Shown in pieces: positions 1 through 15,400 of a stretch of 64,000 nt of DNA. The notes beneath the pieces are model-generated. The model was given only the letters and a program-made list of their open reading frames with translations. It was not told the DNA's origin and did no database searches. Origin of the DNA: Homalodisca vitripennis (lineage: Eukaryota; Arthropoda; Insecta; Hemiptera; Cicadellidae); assembly GCF_021130785.1 (NCBI RefSeq), contig NC_060211.1, positions 27,885,001-27,949,000 on the forward strand. The letters are read 5' to 3'. The translations under genes were made by a program, and so were the position numbers. The stretch's first letter is position 1, and the number at the start of each line of letters is the position of its first letter.

Positions 1-1377
1 AATTATTGAGATATAAAAATCACATGAGCAATACATTTTCAGCAAATTATTTTCCAAACACTTTTGTTTGCTGCATTTTTAATTGCATCCATCCGTATTG
101 ATCAGCTACCAATACAGGCACCAATGGTAAAGAATAAAACTTAAATTATCTACATGCCAAGTAACTGTTGACTGTTTCTTCCTTACCAGCACAAAGCATG
201 TACTACATTCGCTGCATTGTTAAATTTGGTAATCTTCCTCGCATTGCGATATGATTCACCAGTGACTCATAAACATTGTGGACTTTAGCATCTAATAGCG
301 TAGAATAAGTCAGCACTAGAGCCCTCTAGCTGAAATTGGCAGAACTTTTTAACTCCGAATTTATCATCCGAGACTCATTGCTGCAAACTGTTTGTATTCA
401 ATTATAGAAGTATAGAATTATTGGAAAAAAGGTCTAAAACACGTCAAACGTAAAGCTCTACCCTGTATCTTGTAGACTGATACAATAACGTAGCAGACAA
501 TGTCAGCAGCTAAAATCTGTATGAACAGGGGAAATAACTGAAGCAAAATAATTCATGTGCGACACGAGCCACCCGTTCCTCAAATGCAATAAAGTCAATT
601 AAATCGGTAAACCTGTTAAAAATACATGTTCTGCAAAATTAAGTAAGTTTATTTAAATCCGTTAGGGTTTTCAACTAAAAGTGTACTACGAGTCTCTGGT
701 AACTCGTGCCACATTGAACGTGTTAAAGTAATGATTACTGAACATTTGAATGTGGCACTTAATTATCGAAACATAGAACCCACATAGTGCTGATGATTGA
801 TAGACATAAGTACTGCTGATTCATCTTAATCCCATTGTTCTGTGAACTATTTCCATTTGCTACAAGTGGCAGTCTGTAAGTGGTTCATATTAATACACTT
901 GTATTACATGATGTAATAAACTTAAAAATGCCCCTATTCCATGAATCACAAATCACCATCTAACTATATATAAATTTTTATCTTTGTTTTCAGTAGCTCT
1001 CTGTTAATTTTTTGTAAAAATCAGTTGCAAATTATTGCAAACTATTCCTCCACATTTGTATCGTTTTTTGTGTTCTTTTTCCGATACTTTTATTGTAACC
1101 GCAGGCACTTGCATGATTTCTTCTAGAGAGAATAGCGTATTGTGCTTTGTATAATGCTGTTTGTACCCTCTCCTCTCTTTTTTTCAAACACTTTATTAAT
1201 TAATCAATATGTGAATATTTTAAATCTTGGTGAAAATAGTGTTCATAATTGTTCAGATCTGTAATTGAAGATCTGATTCAGATTTTATTTTTATTTTTCA
1301 TCAATAGATTACAGCATTCTTGCCAGTAAGATAGCCATACTTGCACGATAAGAAGTAATGGGTGTTACTGCACTCAA
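1..1377. other. AT-rich non-coding DNA, probable upstream intron
   Basis: No ORF, repeat or splice-bounded exon could be supported. It is likely intronic or upstream sequence of the + strand Tudor gene, since the first exon seen (3069) opens after an acceptor and not at an ATG. Confidence 0.4.
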
Positions 1378-2336
1378 CCCATTGAGAAAATATTTATTGA
1401 AACATCTGCAGGAGCTCAAGTAAATTGAGGTGATGGCAATTAAATTGGGCAACAATGTAAGACTGGTTAAAGCTGTCTGAAACAGAATCCAAAAAAGATA
1501 GAATTATATTTTTTACCACTATCTTTACGGTTAAATCTTTATTTAATTTATTAAATACTATATTTGTAATAAAATAATTAATTTTTTATTGTTAATTTTG
1601 GAAACATTTGTATATTATAAAGTTTTTAAGACAATTATTTTAATCACTTTCTAACTTTAACATAGTTTAAGTTACCTAAAATATGACATTATTTTTTACA
1701 TAAATAAAAATGTTTGTGCATATCTAAAATAATAAGCTCAAAAACAAAATTGAAATATATGAGTAATATTTTTTACGATTTTGCTGGTCATTTACTTATT
1801 GAAACTTCTTGTTTGTAAGATTTTTTTTATTGTACTCAAAATTACTACACAAATAATAAAACATAGTGTATAATTTATTAATTATCCAAAAACCTTCATC
1901 CTTCAATGTGAAATATTTACATCTTCCACACTTCCATCACTGTCACTGATATCAGAATTGTCCATGTAACTAATAACAAAGCAACAACAGAATCCAACAG
2001 TTTTTTTTTTACAAACATTACGATCAATCTCTCATCAAAACAAAAACAAACAACACACCTAACCTCGCATGTAGTAGCTGATAATCGAAAAAAATTACAA
2101 AGCTCTCGAACAAATAGGTGATTGATTCAGTGCTGCCAGTAACAAAACTAAATTAAATGCATATTCCTCTTAATAAAAGAACCAGTGAAGACCATAGCAA
2201 AGATACCTAACAGATATGTTCTAGAACAGCCTATAACAATAAAGAATGGCTAAATTGACTGTGGAACCAGCTGGTAGCTCGGCATTCATCCCAGATCACT
2301 CTGTACGTAACCAGCTTTTATGTCTTCCCCAATGGG
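1378..2336. mobile_element. Possible piggyBac-like MITE
   Basis: The ends read CCCATTGAG (left) and, reversed, CCCATTGGG (right). The right flank is TTAA and the left is TCAA, which would be a one-base decay of a TTAA duplication. There is no transposase inside. The inverted match is short, so this is tentative. Confidence 0.35.
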
Positions 2337-2844
2337 TTAATGCATAACATTTATCAAAAAAAACAAGCACGTTATCATTTTGTTGTTATAAATTGAGTGT
2401 TTACAAGCTTCAAGAAGTGTTTTGATGAGAGTTTAACAGAACCCCTGTAGTATCAGAATTAGTACTCCGTACTGGGTAATAAAAATGCTGAATAAGGTAC
2501 ACAAAATCAAACAGTGATAGGTAGTGGTCTGATTTTCCTTGAGAATACAATGATAAAGGTGAAGATTGAGCGAGAGTAGATGTTAATTACAAATAATGTA
2601 GTATGCAATTAATAAAACATAAAAATGGATGTGAAACTTCAAATGAACCTGGCGACCATTGTTTTATATATCTGAGTAACATGTCCTCTTACTCTCAATC
2701 ATCACTTTCTTGGAAAACTTAATCTACAATTAATATCTTGGACGTAAAGTATTTTTATTGGATACAAATTTTATTGAAAATGTGCTAAAACTGACGTGGT
2801 GATGTGGATTTTTCCAATTGGCAGCTTGAGTGAGACCGTTTGTT

Positions 2845-2886
2845 TAAACAATATATGCAAACAAACATGATTGTTTGCATATATTA
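2845..2886. repeat. Small perfect-arm hairpin
   Basis: CAATATATGCAAACAA and its reverse complement are separated by a few bases. It sits in AT-rich intron DNA about 180 bp before the first exon seen. It may be the stump of a small foldback element; no function is implied. Confidence 0.5.
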
Positions 2887-3068
2887 TTGTAAATTGTAGA
2901 TTTTTACAAAGTGTAATCACTTCAAGGGTAAATTCTTGACCATTTCACTTTTCTCAGTTTAACATTAAAACTGTTGTGCTCACACATCTCAGTTAACTTT
3001 TTTCGTGTTAAATATAAATTACTAGTTCTGTGTTAATTTAGATTTTTGAAATACGTCTATTTTTACAG

Positions 3069-6000
3069 GTTGCTTCTTCCTCTCCATACGTATCAGAACT
3101 AGAAAAGGTACGTCTTTTTTAGTTTGTATACATTTTATAAGATTATAATTATTTTCCTCCAACTTGTCACTAGAAATTAGCTATTTTGAATTGGTTCTGG
3201 CTTTGGTACCAAAATTATTATTTGTAACCAAGATATGTGAGTACTTCAGTTGTTACATTAGTCAAGGCTCAGATACAATTAGTTCATGATTATTAGTCAT
3301 AAAGTAACCGAATACACCAATAAAAACACTTAGTTGGGGTAAAAGTGTCCATATCCTAAATCCCTGTTAGTGGTCAAACACACCAATAACACTCCTGGTA
3401 AAATACACCAATAACGTTTATGTTATATTCCAAATTTTAATTTTAATTAATACTCAATACAATAGCAATTAAATCTAATTTTTTAATTTAATCTTATATA
3501 TATATATATATACATTTTTTTGTGCTTGTGAATGTATCTGAACTCATAAACGGCTGGACCGATTTTAAGGGCAGTCCGACCTCCATAAGAACATAATGTT
3601 AACTTGGGAACCTATATCTCTGTAATGGTTATAGATAGAGTCCTGATTTTTTATTTTACTTATTAAATAGCTTATAATCTAGGTCTTATCATGAGGTTTT
3701 TAAATTTGAAAAAAAAATTAAAAAGTTATAATTTTTTTAATAATTTATTGTTTTTAACTAACTTTTTTATAAGTAAAAAATGTTTACTGTGCCTCATTGA
3801 CAAGAGATATTTATAAAATTCCCATGAGGGGAACTAGGCAATAGTAAGTAGAATACTGTATAAAAATTTGACTGGGTAGGCCTAGTAGTTTTTTTGAGTT
3901 ATAGGGCCCCAAAGTTAAAAAATAAACAAGTTTCGGCAAATCAAGAAAAAGCAAGAAGGTAGCATATTTTGGACTCATACCTTGGTTTAATGATGGCCTG
4001 CACTGTAGGAAGGGTTGTCTGGATCCTCTGCTTCTTGATACAGATCCTCCAGCTTCCTTTTGGCTAAAGTCCTTGATTGCCTGATTTTTTTTTCAATGTC
4101 GGTAGCCGCTTTTATCTGCTTTGCGAATCCGCTGGGTGTCCGAGACGTTTTAAAGCTAACCGCATAATTCAGTCCTGGTTCTAGCCCAATGTGCTCTAAA
4201 ACTTTCACTTTGGAGCTGTACCCATCATTGAATGATAGGACTGCCTCATAGACACCTAGCCTAAGAGCACCTAGTGTAACAAAGGTGCGTTTTAGGGAGC
4301 CGAGCCCAAATGACATTATTCATAGACTCATTAGAATTTTGAGATTTTCCTTTGAGACAATTTTCTGAGTAGTTCTAGGCTGCACAAAGATTTAAAAATA
4401 GGTTTGATTGCTTTCATTAGAAACAGGTGAGAGGTGAAAATGCTGGCTGTGGTCATATTTAGTTTTTTTCTTTGGCGGCTTTGTTTATACTTACACCATG
4501 TGTCTTCGGTGTCTGGGCATAAAATATGTAAAGGCGTATCGTTAGTAGACTGAACATGACAGTACAACGCCCAAACTGCTCGCCTCATGGCTTCCACGCT
4601 GTGTGTATTCCTACGGATGGCTAGTCCATAGTATATTTGGATTTGTTGGATCGCCTTCCCTGTTAGCCTACCTTTCCCAGAAAGAGATTTTCCGTCAGAA
4701 AGCTTCAAGCCTTTATTTTTCATGATAAAGTCCCTTATTCTTGTCCCCATCCTCTTCTGGACGTGTCCTACACATTCCAACTTCTGAATGGACACATCTG
4801 GGCCATATGGTGCTTCTGCCACAACTGCTGCATAGCCATTGGAGTCACCATCTCCAAGGTACTCCACATAGCGAACACCGTATTTAGTCTCGGATCTTTT
4901 GAACATTGCAGTCGCACCTTCAGCTTCCATACCTCCACTGCTACCTACATAATTTGCCTTGCATATTTCTAAGTGTTGGTTGCTTGTTCTCTGAGGGCAG
5001 TTACAGTATTTTGACATTGAATAAATATCTATTACTTTTACCCGTATATCTGCTGAAGTAATTGTGACAACGCCATTTAGCGAGGTGTGGCCTCGCTTTT
5101 GCCAGCTTCCGTCAACCGCAACACATAAGTCATTAGAATTTCCATTTTCAATAACTGCTTCTGTCACTGCTCTCTTCATAGAGTTTTCACACACACTTTC
5201 TACATGGCTGGACAAAAACTGTTCATGTTGATTGAACTTGCTGGGCGGAGCGGGTAAATTCATCATGCCGCAAAGAGTTTGGGCAGCAGTATAGCCCTTT
5301 CCTATTACACAACGCAAGCCGTATACTAACCTTAGGTTCAAGTCATAGTAGCATTGTGAACTTTTGCTTGGTGCCTCAATAGGCCTAGGCCTAATATCTG
5401 TTGCTTTGGGACAGTTGTCAAAAGCTTTTGTCATGCCACAGGTACAGGAGACGGAAAATTTGTACTGCGAGCCCTGCTAATGGTTTTCGACTAAATGATA
5501 GGTTGCCATGACAAACCCTACACACTGCAACATCTTTCAAAACTGATTCTAGCTGTACAATGTTTACTATGTCATAACTGTAAGGTATCAGTTGAATTAT
5601 CATAGCAGGCTAGGTTAGGGCTCAATTTCTCATTGGATGTGGAAACAACTTTGGGTGTTCTAGGCCTATCCTCTTCATTACCTGAAGTTACTACTGTTTT
5701 CTTGCTACGAACAACAGTCTTCTTCTTGTAACATAGTTTCTTAGTTCCTACTCTCTTCTTATTACCCATTTTAATCTACATTCAATTACAATAAACTCCT
5801 TTACAAATAAAAACAACAGGGAAACTTGCAAATCACAAAACACAGTATTTCAAAACTTCACAATAACCTCCAACATAAAATAATAACAACAGATGACATC
5901 TGTCATATTGCTGACAGTGTGTGATATCAGCTAAAACCAGACTAAAAGCAAAACAGTACCAACATAACAAAACCAATTAATATCTATTTTATAGATTGTT

Positions 6001-9000
6001 GTTTACTATAAGGAGTGGTGCTCAACGCCAAAACAACAGTTGCAAGCCTTTATATATATATTTTTTATATAAGGTTAATATTATAGTAATAAGGTATATT
6101 ATATACCATTTTAAAGAGAAAATTCTAAAGAATATTAATAAATAAAAAACCAAAATTCCCCAAAAAAAATTTTTTTTCATGTCAGACTGCCCTTAATGAA
6201 TTTTTGTGTGTATCTTTGGTGGATTCAAGAATGGTGTAGAGTTACAAATTTAAGCAGTTAAAAGTTAAATTTAGAAGTATTTAGTAAGTAAGATACAAGT
6301 TTTCAAAGGCCTGCACATTAACACTGCAATTACGAGACAGTTACGTATATTAAATAGCCAAACACTAAGTGAAGGCACTCAATTATGTATATTTGTCTTT
6401 AAAATAAATTTCTGGTTCAACTTAAAGCTTGAGTGTTAGAGACCACTTTATAATAAAGTACATGTACGTCTAGCGTGCGTCTTTTTATAATTTTGTTGTG
6501 GTTCGCAGGACACCTCAGTCTAAAAAGAATTAAAACATTTTTTAAGATTTAAAATCATCCATAATTTAATTTATAAATATGTGCAGTAATGACCATCATG
6601 AAATAATTTTCATTATTTATTAAACGTTACTTCAATTATTGTTTTTTTGTATAATTAACATGATTTATTTTTGTTACAATTACTCAAAACTTGATTTTTT
6701 TTTCTTTCACGCTTAAACAGTTCAACCAATTAGGTACAATTTTGACATGGACATTCTTAGGGTCCCTGGGATGAATATACTCCTATTCTTATTTCGAAAA
6801 CCCCTTCAAGCACACTGGTCTTTAAAGTAGCGACAAAAACCCACCTTGGTCTCTAAAGTTGTGAAATATTAATTAATAAAGCATTTCTAATGTAATGAAC
6901 TGTTCTATGTAAACATTGTTTATTATTTTATTTTGGTTTACTTTTATAGTGAGTACAAATATTTAACACAATTTTAGATTTCAGTGATTAGGTAAGTACT
7001 CATAAAGCAGAAACAATAAAGCTGCTGGAGTACACTTGCATCCATTACAGTGACCTGTTAACGTAACTTAAGTTAAAACCTATGAAATGTTTTCCATCAT
7101 CAAATATTTAACTAAGTAAAATGTGCCATATAATGGCAAAAAAATAATAATAAGTATAAAACAGAGTTTTAATAAACTTAATAAAATTGTTAACAAAATA
7201 AACATTACAAACCTATTATTTTGTTAGTATAATAAGGGTATGAATCACCCTGATTTCTAGTAAGCTTGAGATGAAACGTCTCTTTACAGGGTATCTAATA
7301 AATTACTCTATCAAACCACCATCTGATTTTTCAAGTCAAAATAAATAAGAAATAGAAAATATAGTCTTACCTCGCTTAGTGTACCTGTCTGTTTGTTTTT
7401 TTTTTATTTAAGCACATAATTATATCTTTAAATTGAATAAAAATATGAAGTTCAAACTTTGCAAAATTCTTAGTTTAATTAAGACCTGATTTGAAAAACT
7501 TCAGAGTAATATCATATATAATAACAGATTTAAAAAATGGTAACCCTGTGAAATTTTTTAACTTTACTTATTTAAAAACTTGAGATTTTATTAAAAATTA
7601 ATGAGAATAGTGAAATATGGGTTAGATTTAGATGGACATTTTGATACCAAGTTTATTTTACTTTGGTAATTAATAACTGAGTAGTAAATGTTTTACCGAA
7701 TATCATCACTCACTTAAAATGTACTAATTGAGTTATTAATGTTGTTAACTTCTGATACTTAATCATGGCACTCTGTATTAGTTCACATTCTCAGTTCTTT
7801 TTTGTCAGTATTTGTGGATACATTCGTTACTATTTTCTTGTTGCCATACATTTAGTGGTTAGTACTTGAGAGTTTAGTTTTAATGTTATAGATTGAGAAT
7901 CGTAAACAACATAACACGTACCAGAGGAAACCTCTATCCAACATCGGAAGTAACTTACCGAAACACACACCAAATGACACAGGTAATTCCATCACAGACT
8001 GGAAACCTGCTCTACCATTCAAGAAACTGGAATTCACTGCAATTCCTTCTTATGTTGATGATGAGTGTGCTATCTACCTCCAAGATGCCGATGGTGAGAA
8101 CTTTTCATTCTTGTTACAAGTAACGTTTAGCTGGATATTTATGATAGGTATTTTGTTAATACTATAACATATTCAGATATAGCTGTGAATGCCATAAATA
8201 GTACATTTCAGTACACCTTAAACACACCTTCCACTACTTGATTCTTTGGGCTCACTTGAAGTTTCTGTTTGTAAACCCTCTGCTCGTCTCTCTTCTCTTT
8301 CACATAAATATTGGACGTTGGCAGCAAAAGGGTTAAGTCATACGTAATTTAAAATTTGTATTTCATTTATAAAAGATATTTGCTTTAAGTTTTATTTAAT
8401 TTAGAAAATATTTTTTCTTAATTCTCAAATGGTATATATTTATATATGAGACTTAACAGTCTTCAGTCGCTTTTTCCTTCAGTCTGTTTACAAACATTCC
8501 TAAGGTAACTATTTTAGATGCCTATAATTTCTTGTGTGGTTTTTAAAAAAATTGTATTTATTTTTGCTATTTTCCAGATGGTATCTTAACACATCCACAA
8601 CAATGGGGAATTCCCGAACTTTTTATTTACCATAATATTTTTCTGTAATGTCCCCTTTTGCGTAAAATGTTTGACTTTTACACGGGGAAAAATATGGACT
8701 TTGCAATTAAATTCTGTTAATTTATTTAAATACATGTAATAATATGCGTCTCAATTACAGTTTGTTCATTCTGCCGTGCTCCAAACAGGCTATATTATTT
8801 TATTGATCTATTATTGAGTTTTATTTTAGAACTCAAAAATAATATTTTTTATCTAAAATATTGTTCGAATAAATTCAGTTTTGAAATGTGTATTTATATT
8901 TAATATTCATATATATAACATTTTACTTTGAGCTCCGGGAGCCATAGCAGCTGTCTCTGTCAGATCGGAGGATTAAAATCACGTCTCGTCTGTCAGTTTG

Positions 9001-12000
9001 GCTAGCCATTATATGTCATCCACTATTATTACACAGTTACAAATTATCCCGGCATGGCTGAAAAGTAATTATACCATTTACAATAAATATCATATGAGGC
9101 CTTAAGCAAAATTATGAATATTTTATCAATAAAGTAAACTAGAGTTGTCTCAAGTATTAAAGTTCTGTTTTCTGTATTTTAATTCCAGCCCAAAGCACTC
9201 TGCAACTCATCAAGAGAGCATTAGAAACAATATTCAAAGGATCAGAGCCGAAGCCACATGACAAAGACTGGGTTGTTGGTCAGATCTGCATTGCATTCTA
9301 TGAACCAGATGGCAACTGGTATCGTGGCAAAGTTGTGAAGGTAGGTATTAACCACAACCTGTAGTACTAGTTTGTAAGATGGAAGGTTCAGAGCCCAAGC
9401 TACACAACTGGATTAGGCTGTTTGTCAGATCTGCATTGCATTCTATGAACCAGATGGCAACTGGTATCGTGGCAAAGTTGTGAAGGTAGGTATTAACCAC
9501 AACCTGTACTAGTTTGTAAGATGGAAGGTTCAGAGCCCAAGCTACACAACTAGGACTAGGCTGTTTGTCAGATCTGTATTGCATTCCATGAAACAGAGGG
9601 TAGGTAACTGGTATTGAGGCAAAGTTTGTTTTACATATACGTAAAATACGTGAGTCTGTATTGAAATACACAGATGCATTATTATGGTAATTATGTTCTG
9701 CCATTCCCATCTGTCTTGTGTTTTTATTAGCCCAGTGTCGTTGTTAATCGACAGATTGTCTAATTCCTTTCCATCTCTCATTATATCATTCCCCTCCTCC
9801 TTAAGCTCATTTTTAAATTCACTACTCAACTCATATTTAGTTCTGCTATAATTTGTAAAATTTAATAAACTAAATAATCTGTGTTGTGTGCTAAGTCAAT
9901 ATTTTAACACACAGACTGCATAGTGGGCACAGTCTACTTCTTCTCTTCTTCCTTTTATCACTTGACAACTATTAAAAATATAGTACTATTTGTTCTAAAT
10001 AAGTTACACCTACTTGAAAACACACATTTGGTATCACTACTATTCCCTTTCAATCTGAAATATCAACAAACTGACATCAAAAACACAAACAGCTGATGGC
10101 ACTACATTATTGATTCACAAATAAATTATAATGTGTCAAAGCAGTATAATATCTGGAAACGATTCCATAGAGGTAGGCTACAGTCTCCTCTGTATAGTGA
10201 TATATAATACAAGACATGTTAGAAGCACCTGTAGCGGCTACGCACATATTATGTAATGCCTGATAAGGGACCAGATTTCGGTCTAAAGCAGTTCAGGAAG
10301 TGTAAAAAGAGATCGGAATCCAGTCTGAAGCAGCGGGAGAGTTAATATATTAATTTTTAGTATGAAAACAACTCCGTCAATGAAATTGTTAGTTATATGT
10401 TTTACGTTATTTGTGTATAATCCATTATAATCCATATCACACAAACTGTATTGAGATTAGCATGTAAAAGTTGTTTTTTTTTTTTTGTTGTTAACTAGAA
10501 GTATACTAAATATATTTTATAAAACTGCTTTGTACATTTTGGAAATGGTTGCAGGTGATTAGTGATGAACAAATAGAGGTGCTGTTTGTGGACTATGGGA
10601 ACACGGAGGTGTTACACTCGGACCAGCTGCGCAAACGCATCCTCATGGGCCACACCCCTCTGCAGTGTCACAGATGTCTCACAGAGGGCATCATACCGGT
10701 CAGTCGCATATTCAACCCATCTCACAGTTTTGTTGTTACAGTTGCAAAAACCAATTTCCCTTTTAGTGTCAGCGGGTTTAGTGTCTTGTAACTCTCGTGT
10801 GTAAATTCACATTTCGTATAAAAATAGAGGTTAGTAAGTCTGTTGATGTATATTACAGTGAATTGTTTCCTTTACGAATTGAAACTGAAGTCCTGCGTTT
10901 TATCTGTTTGGATTTTTTTTATTTGGCCAGATTATTTGAAAAATTGTTATTTAATTACAAAACTGACACCAGATACATTCATTGTATGGAGGAGGATGTT
11001 TTTATTTGATATTGCCGTTTCCAACAGCTGGTCTAGTTCAAATAGTTGAAACACGCAGAAAATTAGTAAAATCAAATCGCTAGGAAATAAAACCAGTGAA
11101 CATTATACACCCAGCACAAAGAAACGCACAACTAACAAAAAAGGAATTTAACTCAGATTATTGGACGAGGAACTATGACAACTAACAGATGGAACAGGGT
11201 TTCTGACATTTTTTATGTTACCATAACCAATTCAGCCTCACAATGTTCAAATTACAACAGAAATAGCCAGAATAAACAAAGTTATAAAACTCATGGTAAG
11301 GACTTTACAACTTTAATGTTACAGAACATTGACTGTGTCACAACGAGATGGTTTATATATATATACAGGGTGAGTTTTTTAAAGTGATCCAATAGCTAAC
11401 TTTTTAATTACACGACTTAGCACCACACTTTAAATTTGGAACTTGCTCAATTTTAAGTTTCACTCAGGGATACACTTTCAAATTTTTTGAAGATGGCCGC
11501 CATTTTCCAATATGGCGGTCAACTTTAAAATCTCTTATGGAACACCCTGTATTTTATGTTGTTTTTAGATTCTACTCAACAAAATAATACATTTTTGCTT
11601 TTGAGAGTTTTTCAATATCTCTAATGGTTCAGGAGCTACGTGGACTGGAAGTTTTCAAAATTTTTGCCAATATGGCGGCCAACTTTAAAATATTTGATGG
11701 AACACCCTGTATTTTATGTTGTTTTTATATTCTACACTACAAAATAAGACATTTTTGCATTTTAGAGTTTTTCTATATCTCTAATGGTTCAGGAGCTACG
11801 TGGACTGCAAGTTTTTATCATCAGTCCGAAAAAATCCGATTAGTTAATATTTTATGCAGATAAGAATATGCATTTTTGTGCGTCTGTTTTATTTTTAAAT
11901 AAAGCTAAATTTCAATACCTATTATTAATTTTTTTTTCCTAAGTAATTCACATGAATCTTTTCAGAATTAAATGTTCTACAAATCTGTTTAAGAAAAAAA

Positions 12001-12400
12001 ATGACCTTTATTTAACATTTATGGAAGTAATCTTACGTTAAACACAAAAATGTGTTATTTCTTTGCACCAATTCTTGTGTTTTACGTAAGATATCTCTGA
12101 AAGTATTGCATTTACAGCTCTGGGACGAATTTTAATAAATTTGTCAGATATAAAAACATAAAAAACAATCGTATTTGTATCTTTGTAACTACCTTTACCA
12201 TTTTTATACGGCCTGACTTCACCAAGGGTTCTGAAATCCGGGCGAAATCTTTCGCTAGGCGTAACTCGCTAACGAAGCGTTTCCGGGCATATGGTTATAT
12301 GAACTTTTTTACTTGTTTTTAGCTATAGAATAAGCTCCCGAGAGATTGCCGTTTAGTTTTGAATCACCCTGTATATATATATGTGTAATGTGTGTGTGTG

Positions 12401-12449
<49 letters not shown>

Positions 12450-15400
12450 TTCTTTCATGTTTTGCGTTTTTTTAAATAAACATGTTTAGCCCCAATCTTA
12501 AAGTGAATTAATGTAAAAATTGTCATTATAATTTGTGTAAACATTCATTATTATTAATTAACCCTTTTAATCCCGACATCCATATTTTATGGACGTCACA
12601 AAATGGTGTCAACTCCCCGAAGTCCGTGTAGTGCGAACTTGCACTTTTTATTATTGTACTAGCCATCTGTTTTACCAAATCCTTTTGAAATTCCACAGAC
12701 TTGTGTACAAAGATGTATTACATCGAAATATATTAGTTTATAAAGCTTTGACTTTGTATTTTCTCAGTCTGTGATTGAGAAATTGCAATTCATCTCAGTT
12801 GACTACTCACAGATTGCCACAGACAGCTGTATTTCAGTACATTGTGAATATTCCACCTTGGTTCATGTTTTTAGGTCAAATTGGTGTAAAGTACGGCAGT
12901 TAAATTTTAGTTTGTTATTTATTTGATTTGAAAATGAGTAAAAGAAATCGTTTAAAGTCTCCTATATGCGAAAATACACCAATAATTAGTAATTTAATTC
13001 CAGGTATCGTGGATGTGGGCAGTGACTACAATTTGTGTGATAGCTATCTTCACATTTCTGAAAACATTTTCTAGTAATGTAAATATTATATTAATTTTTT
13101 TTTATTATTGGCTATAAACAGTTTTAATTATTTTATCACAAATAACTTTGGTTTTGTATTTTATGTTAAGTACTGTGAATTTCAAAGCTCATGTTACATT
13201 TACGTGGACAGAAATGACAAAAAGGAAAAATGACACGTTCTTACAAAAATTTATGTTACTCAACTTGTAAATAAAGTAGGCCTATGTAATTTTTGTTTAC
13301 TTGGGTTAAGAATTAAATTTATCATAAAATGAACAGATAGTTGTGTGTAAAATATTTTCTTCAAACTGTATAGTTTTCATCAATAAACTTGAAATTTTAC
13401 TTTATTTTTTTTATATATTAAAAAAATAATTTTTAAGATATTATTTTGTTTTTTATATTTCTGTGAACTACGTTTAATAAGAAAACAAAAGTGAATTAGC
13501 TTAATAACATAGAAAATAGCCCAGTTATGAGTAGTTCACAAAACTTACATTTTGCCTAAATGGCTTAGGATTTTTGAGACTTCGCTTGATATAATGGCCA
13601 TAGTTAAACGGATAAACTTCCACGCAAAATTTAGTTTTGAGTAAGTTCTGTAAAGAAAAAGATTTTTTATAATAAACACACATATAGATAGAATACCAAA
13701 AACGTACGGTTAAAATACTTTAATCATAGGACTGATTCCCTAAAATATTTGACAAGAGTTCTGAAACACCCTGTATGTAAATCACTTGTCCTCATGTCAT
13801 CTGGTTTGGTTTGTTATGATAACCTTTAATTTGCTTTTAGTTTTAAAAAGTAATTACAGTTGTTGAAGTAAAACAAGTTTTGTTGATCACAGTTTTTGCT
13901 CATTCGCACTTTCCCGCTGCTATGTTCAGGTGTCTGCAGATAACAAGTGGCCAGTCAAGGCTCTGGACTTCATCCATGGTACGATTGTGACCCAAGAGTG
14001 TCAAGTGCAGCTGCAGCCTCCGGCAACTGAGGGAGGAAACTATGTGGTATGTAGACTAACATATCTGACTGTAGCTATAGTACAGGGAGATCAACGCCAA
14101 GAGTGTCAAGTGCAGCTGCAGCCTCCGGCAACTGAAGGGGGGAAACTATGTGGTATGTAGACTAACATATCTGACTGTAGCTATAGTACAGGGAGATCAA
14201 CGCCAAGAGTGTTAAGTGCAGCTGCAGCCTCCGGCAACTGAGGGAGGAAACTATGTGGTATGTAGACTAACATATCTGACTGTAGCTATAGTACAGGGAG
14301 ATCAACGCCAAGAGTGTTAAGTGCAGCTGCAGCCTCCGGCAACTGAGGGAGGAAACTATGTGGTATGTAGACTAACATATCTGACTGTAGCTATAGTACA
14401 GGGAGATCAACGCCAAGAGTGTTAAGTGCAGCTGCAGCCTCCGGCAACTGAAGGGAGGAAACTATGTGGTATGTAGACTAACATATCTGACTGTAGCTAT
14501 AGTACAGGGAGATCAACGCCAAGAGTGTTAAGTGCAGCTGCAGCCTCCGGCAACTGAGGGGGGAAACTATGTGGTATGTAGACTAACATATCTGACTGTA
14601 GCTATAGTACAGGGAGATCAACGCCAAGAGTGTTAAGTGCAGCTGCAGCCTCCGGCAACTGAGGGAGGAAACTATGTGGTATGTAGACTAACATATCTGA
14701 CTGTAGCTATAGTACAGGGAGATCAACGCCAAGTGTTAAGTGCACTTGCAGCCTCCGGCAACTGAGGGAGGAAACTATGTGGTATGTAGAACTAACATAT
14801 CTGACTGTAGCTATAGTACAGGGAGATCAACGCCAAGAGTGTCAAGTGCAGCTGCAGCCTCCGGCAACTGAGGGGGGAAACTATGTGGTATGTAGACTAA
14901 CATATCTGACTGTAGCTATAGTACAGGGAGATCAACGCCAAGAGTGTTAAGTGCAGTTGCAGCCTCCGGCAACTGAGGGAGGAAACTATGTGGTATGTAG
15001 ACTAACATATCTGACTGTAGCTATAGTACAGGGAGATCAGCGCCAAGAGTGTCAAGTGCAGTTGCAGCCTCCGGCAACTGAGGGGGGAAACTATGTGGTA
15101 TGTAGACTAACATATCTGACTGTAGCTATAGTACAGGGAGATCAACGGCCAAGAGTGTCAAGTGCAGTTGCAGCCTCCGGCAACTGAAGGGAGGAAACTA
15201 TGTGGTATGTAGACTAACATATCTGACTGTAGCTATAGTACAGGGAGATCAACGCCAAGAGTGTTAAGTGCAGCTGCAGCCTCCTGGCAACTGAAGGGGG
15301 AAACTATGTGGTATGTAGACTAACATATCTGACTGTAGCTATAGTACAGGGAGATCAACGCCAAGAGTGTTAAGTGCAGTTGCAGCCTCCGGCAACTGAG

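Noticed and set aside
8290..8334. Possible piggyBac right end AAAAGGGTTAA
   Set aside because: No left end found within a reasonable distance.
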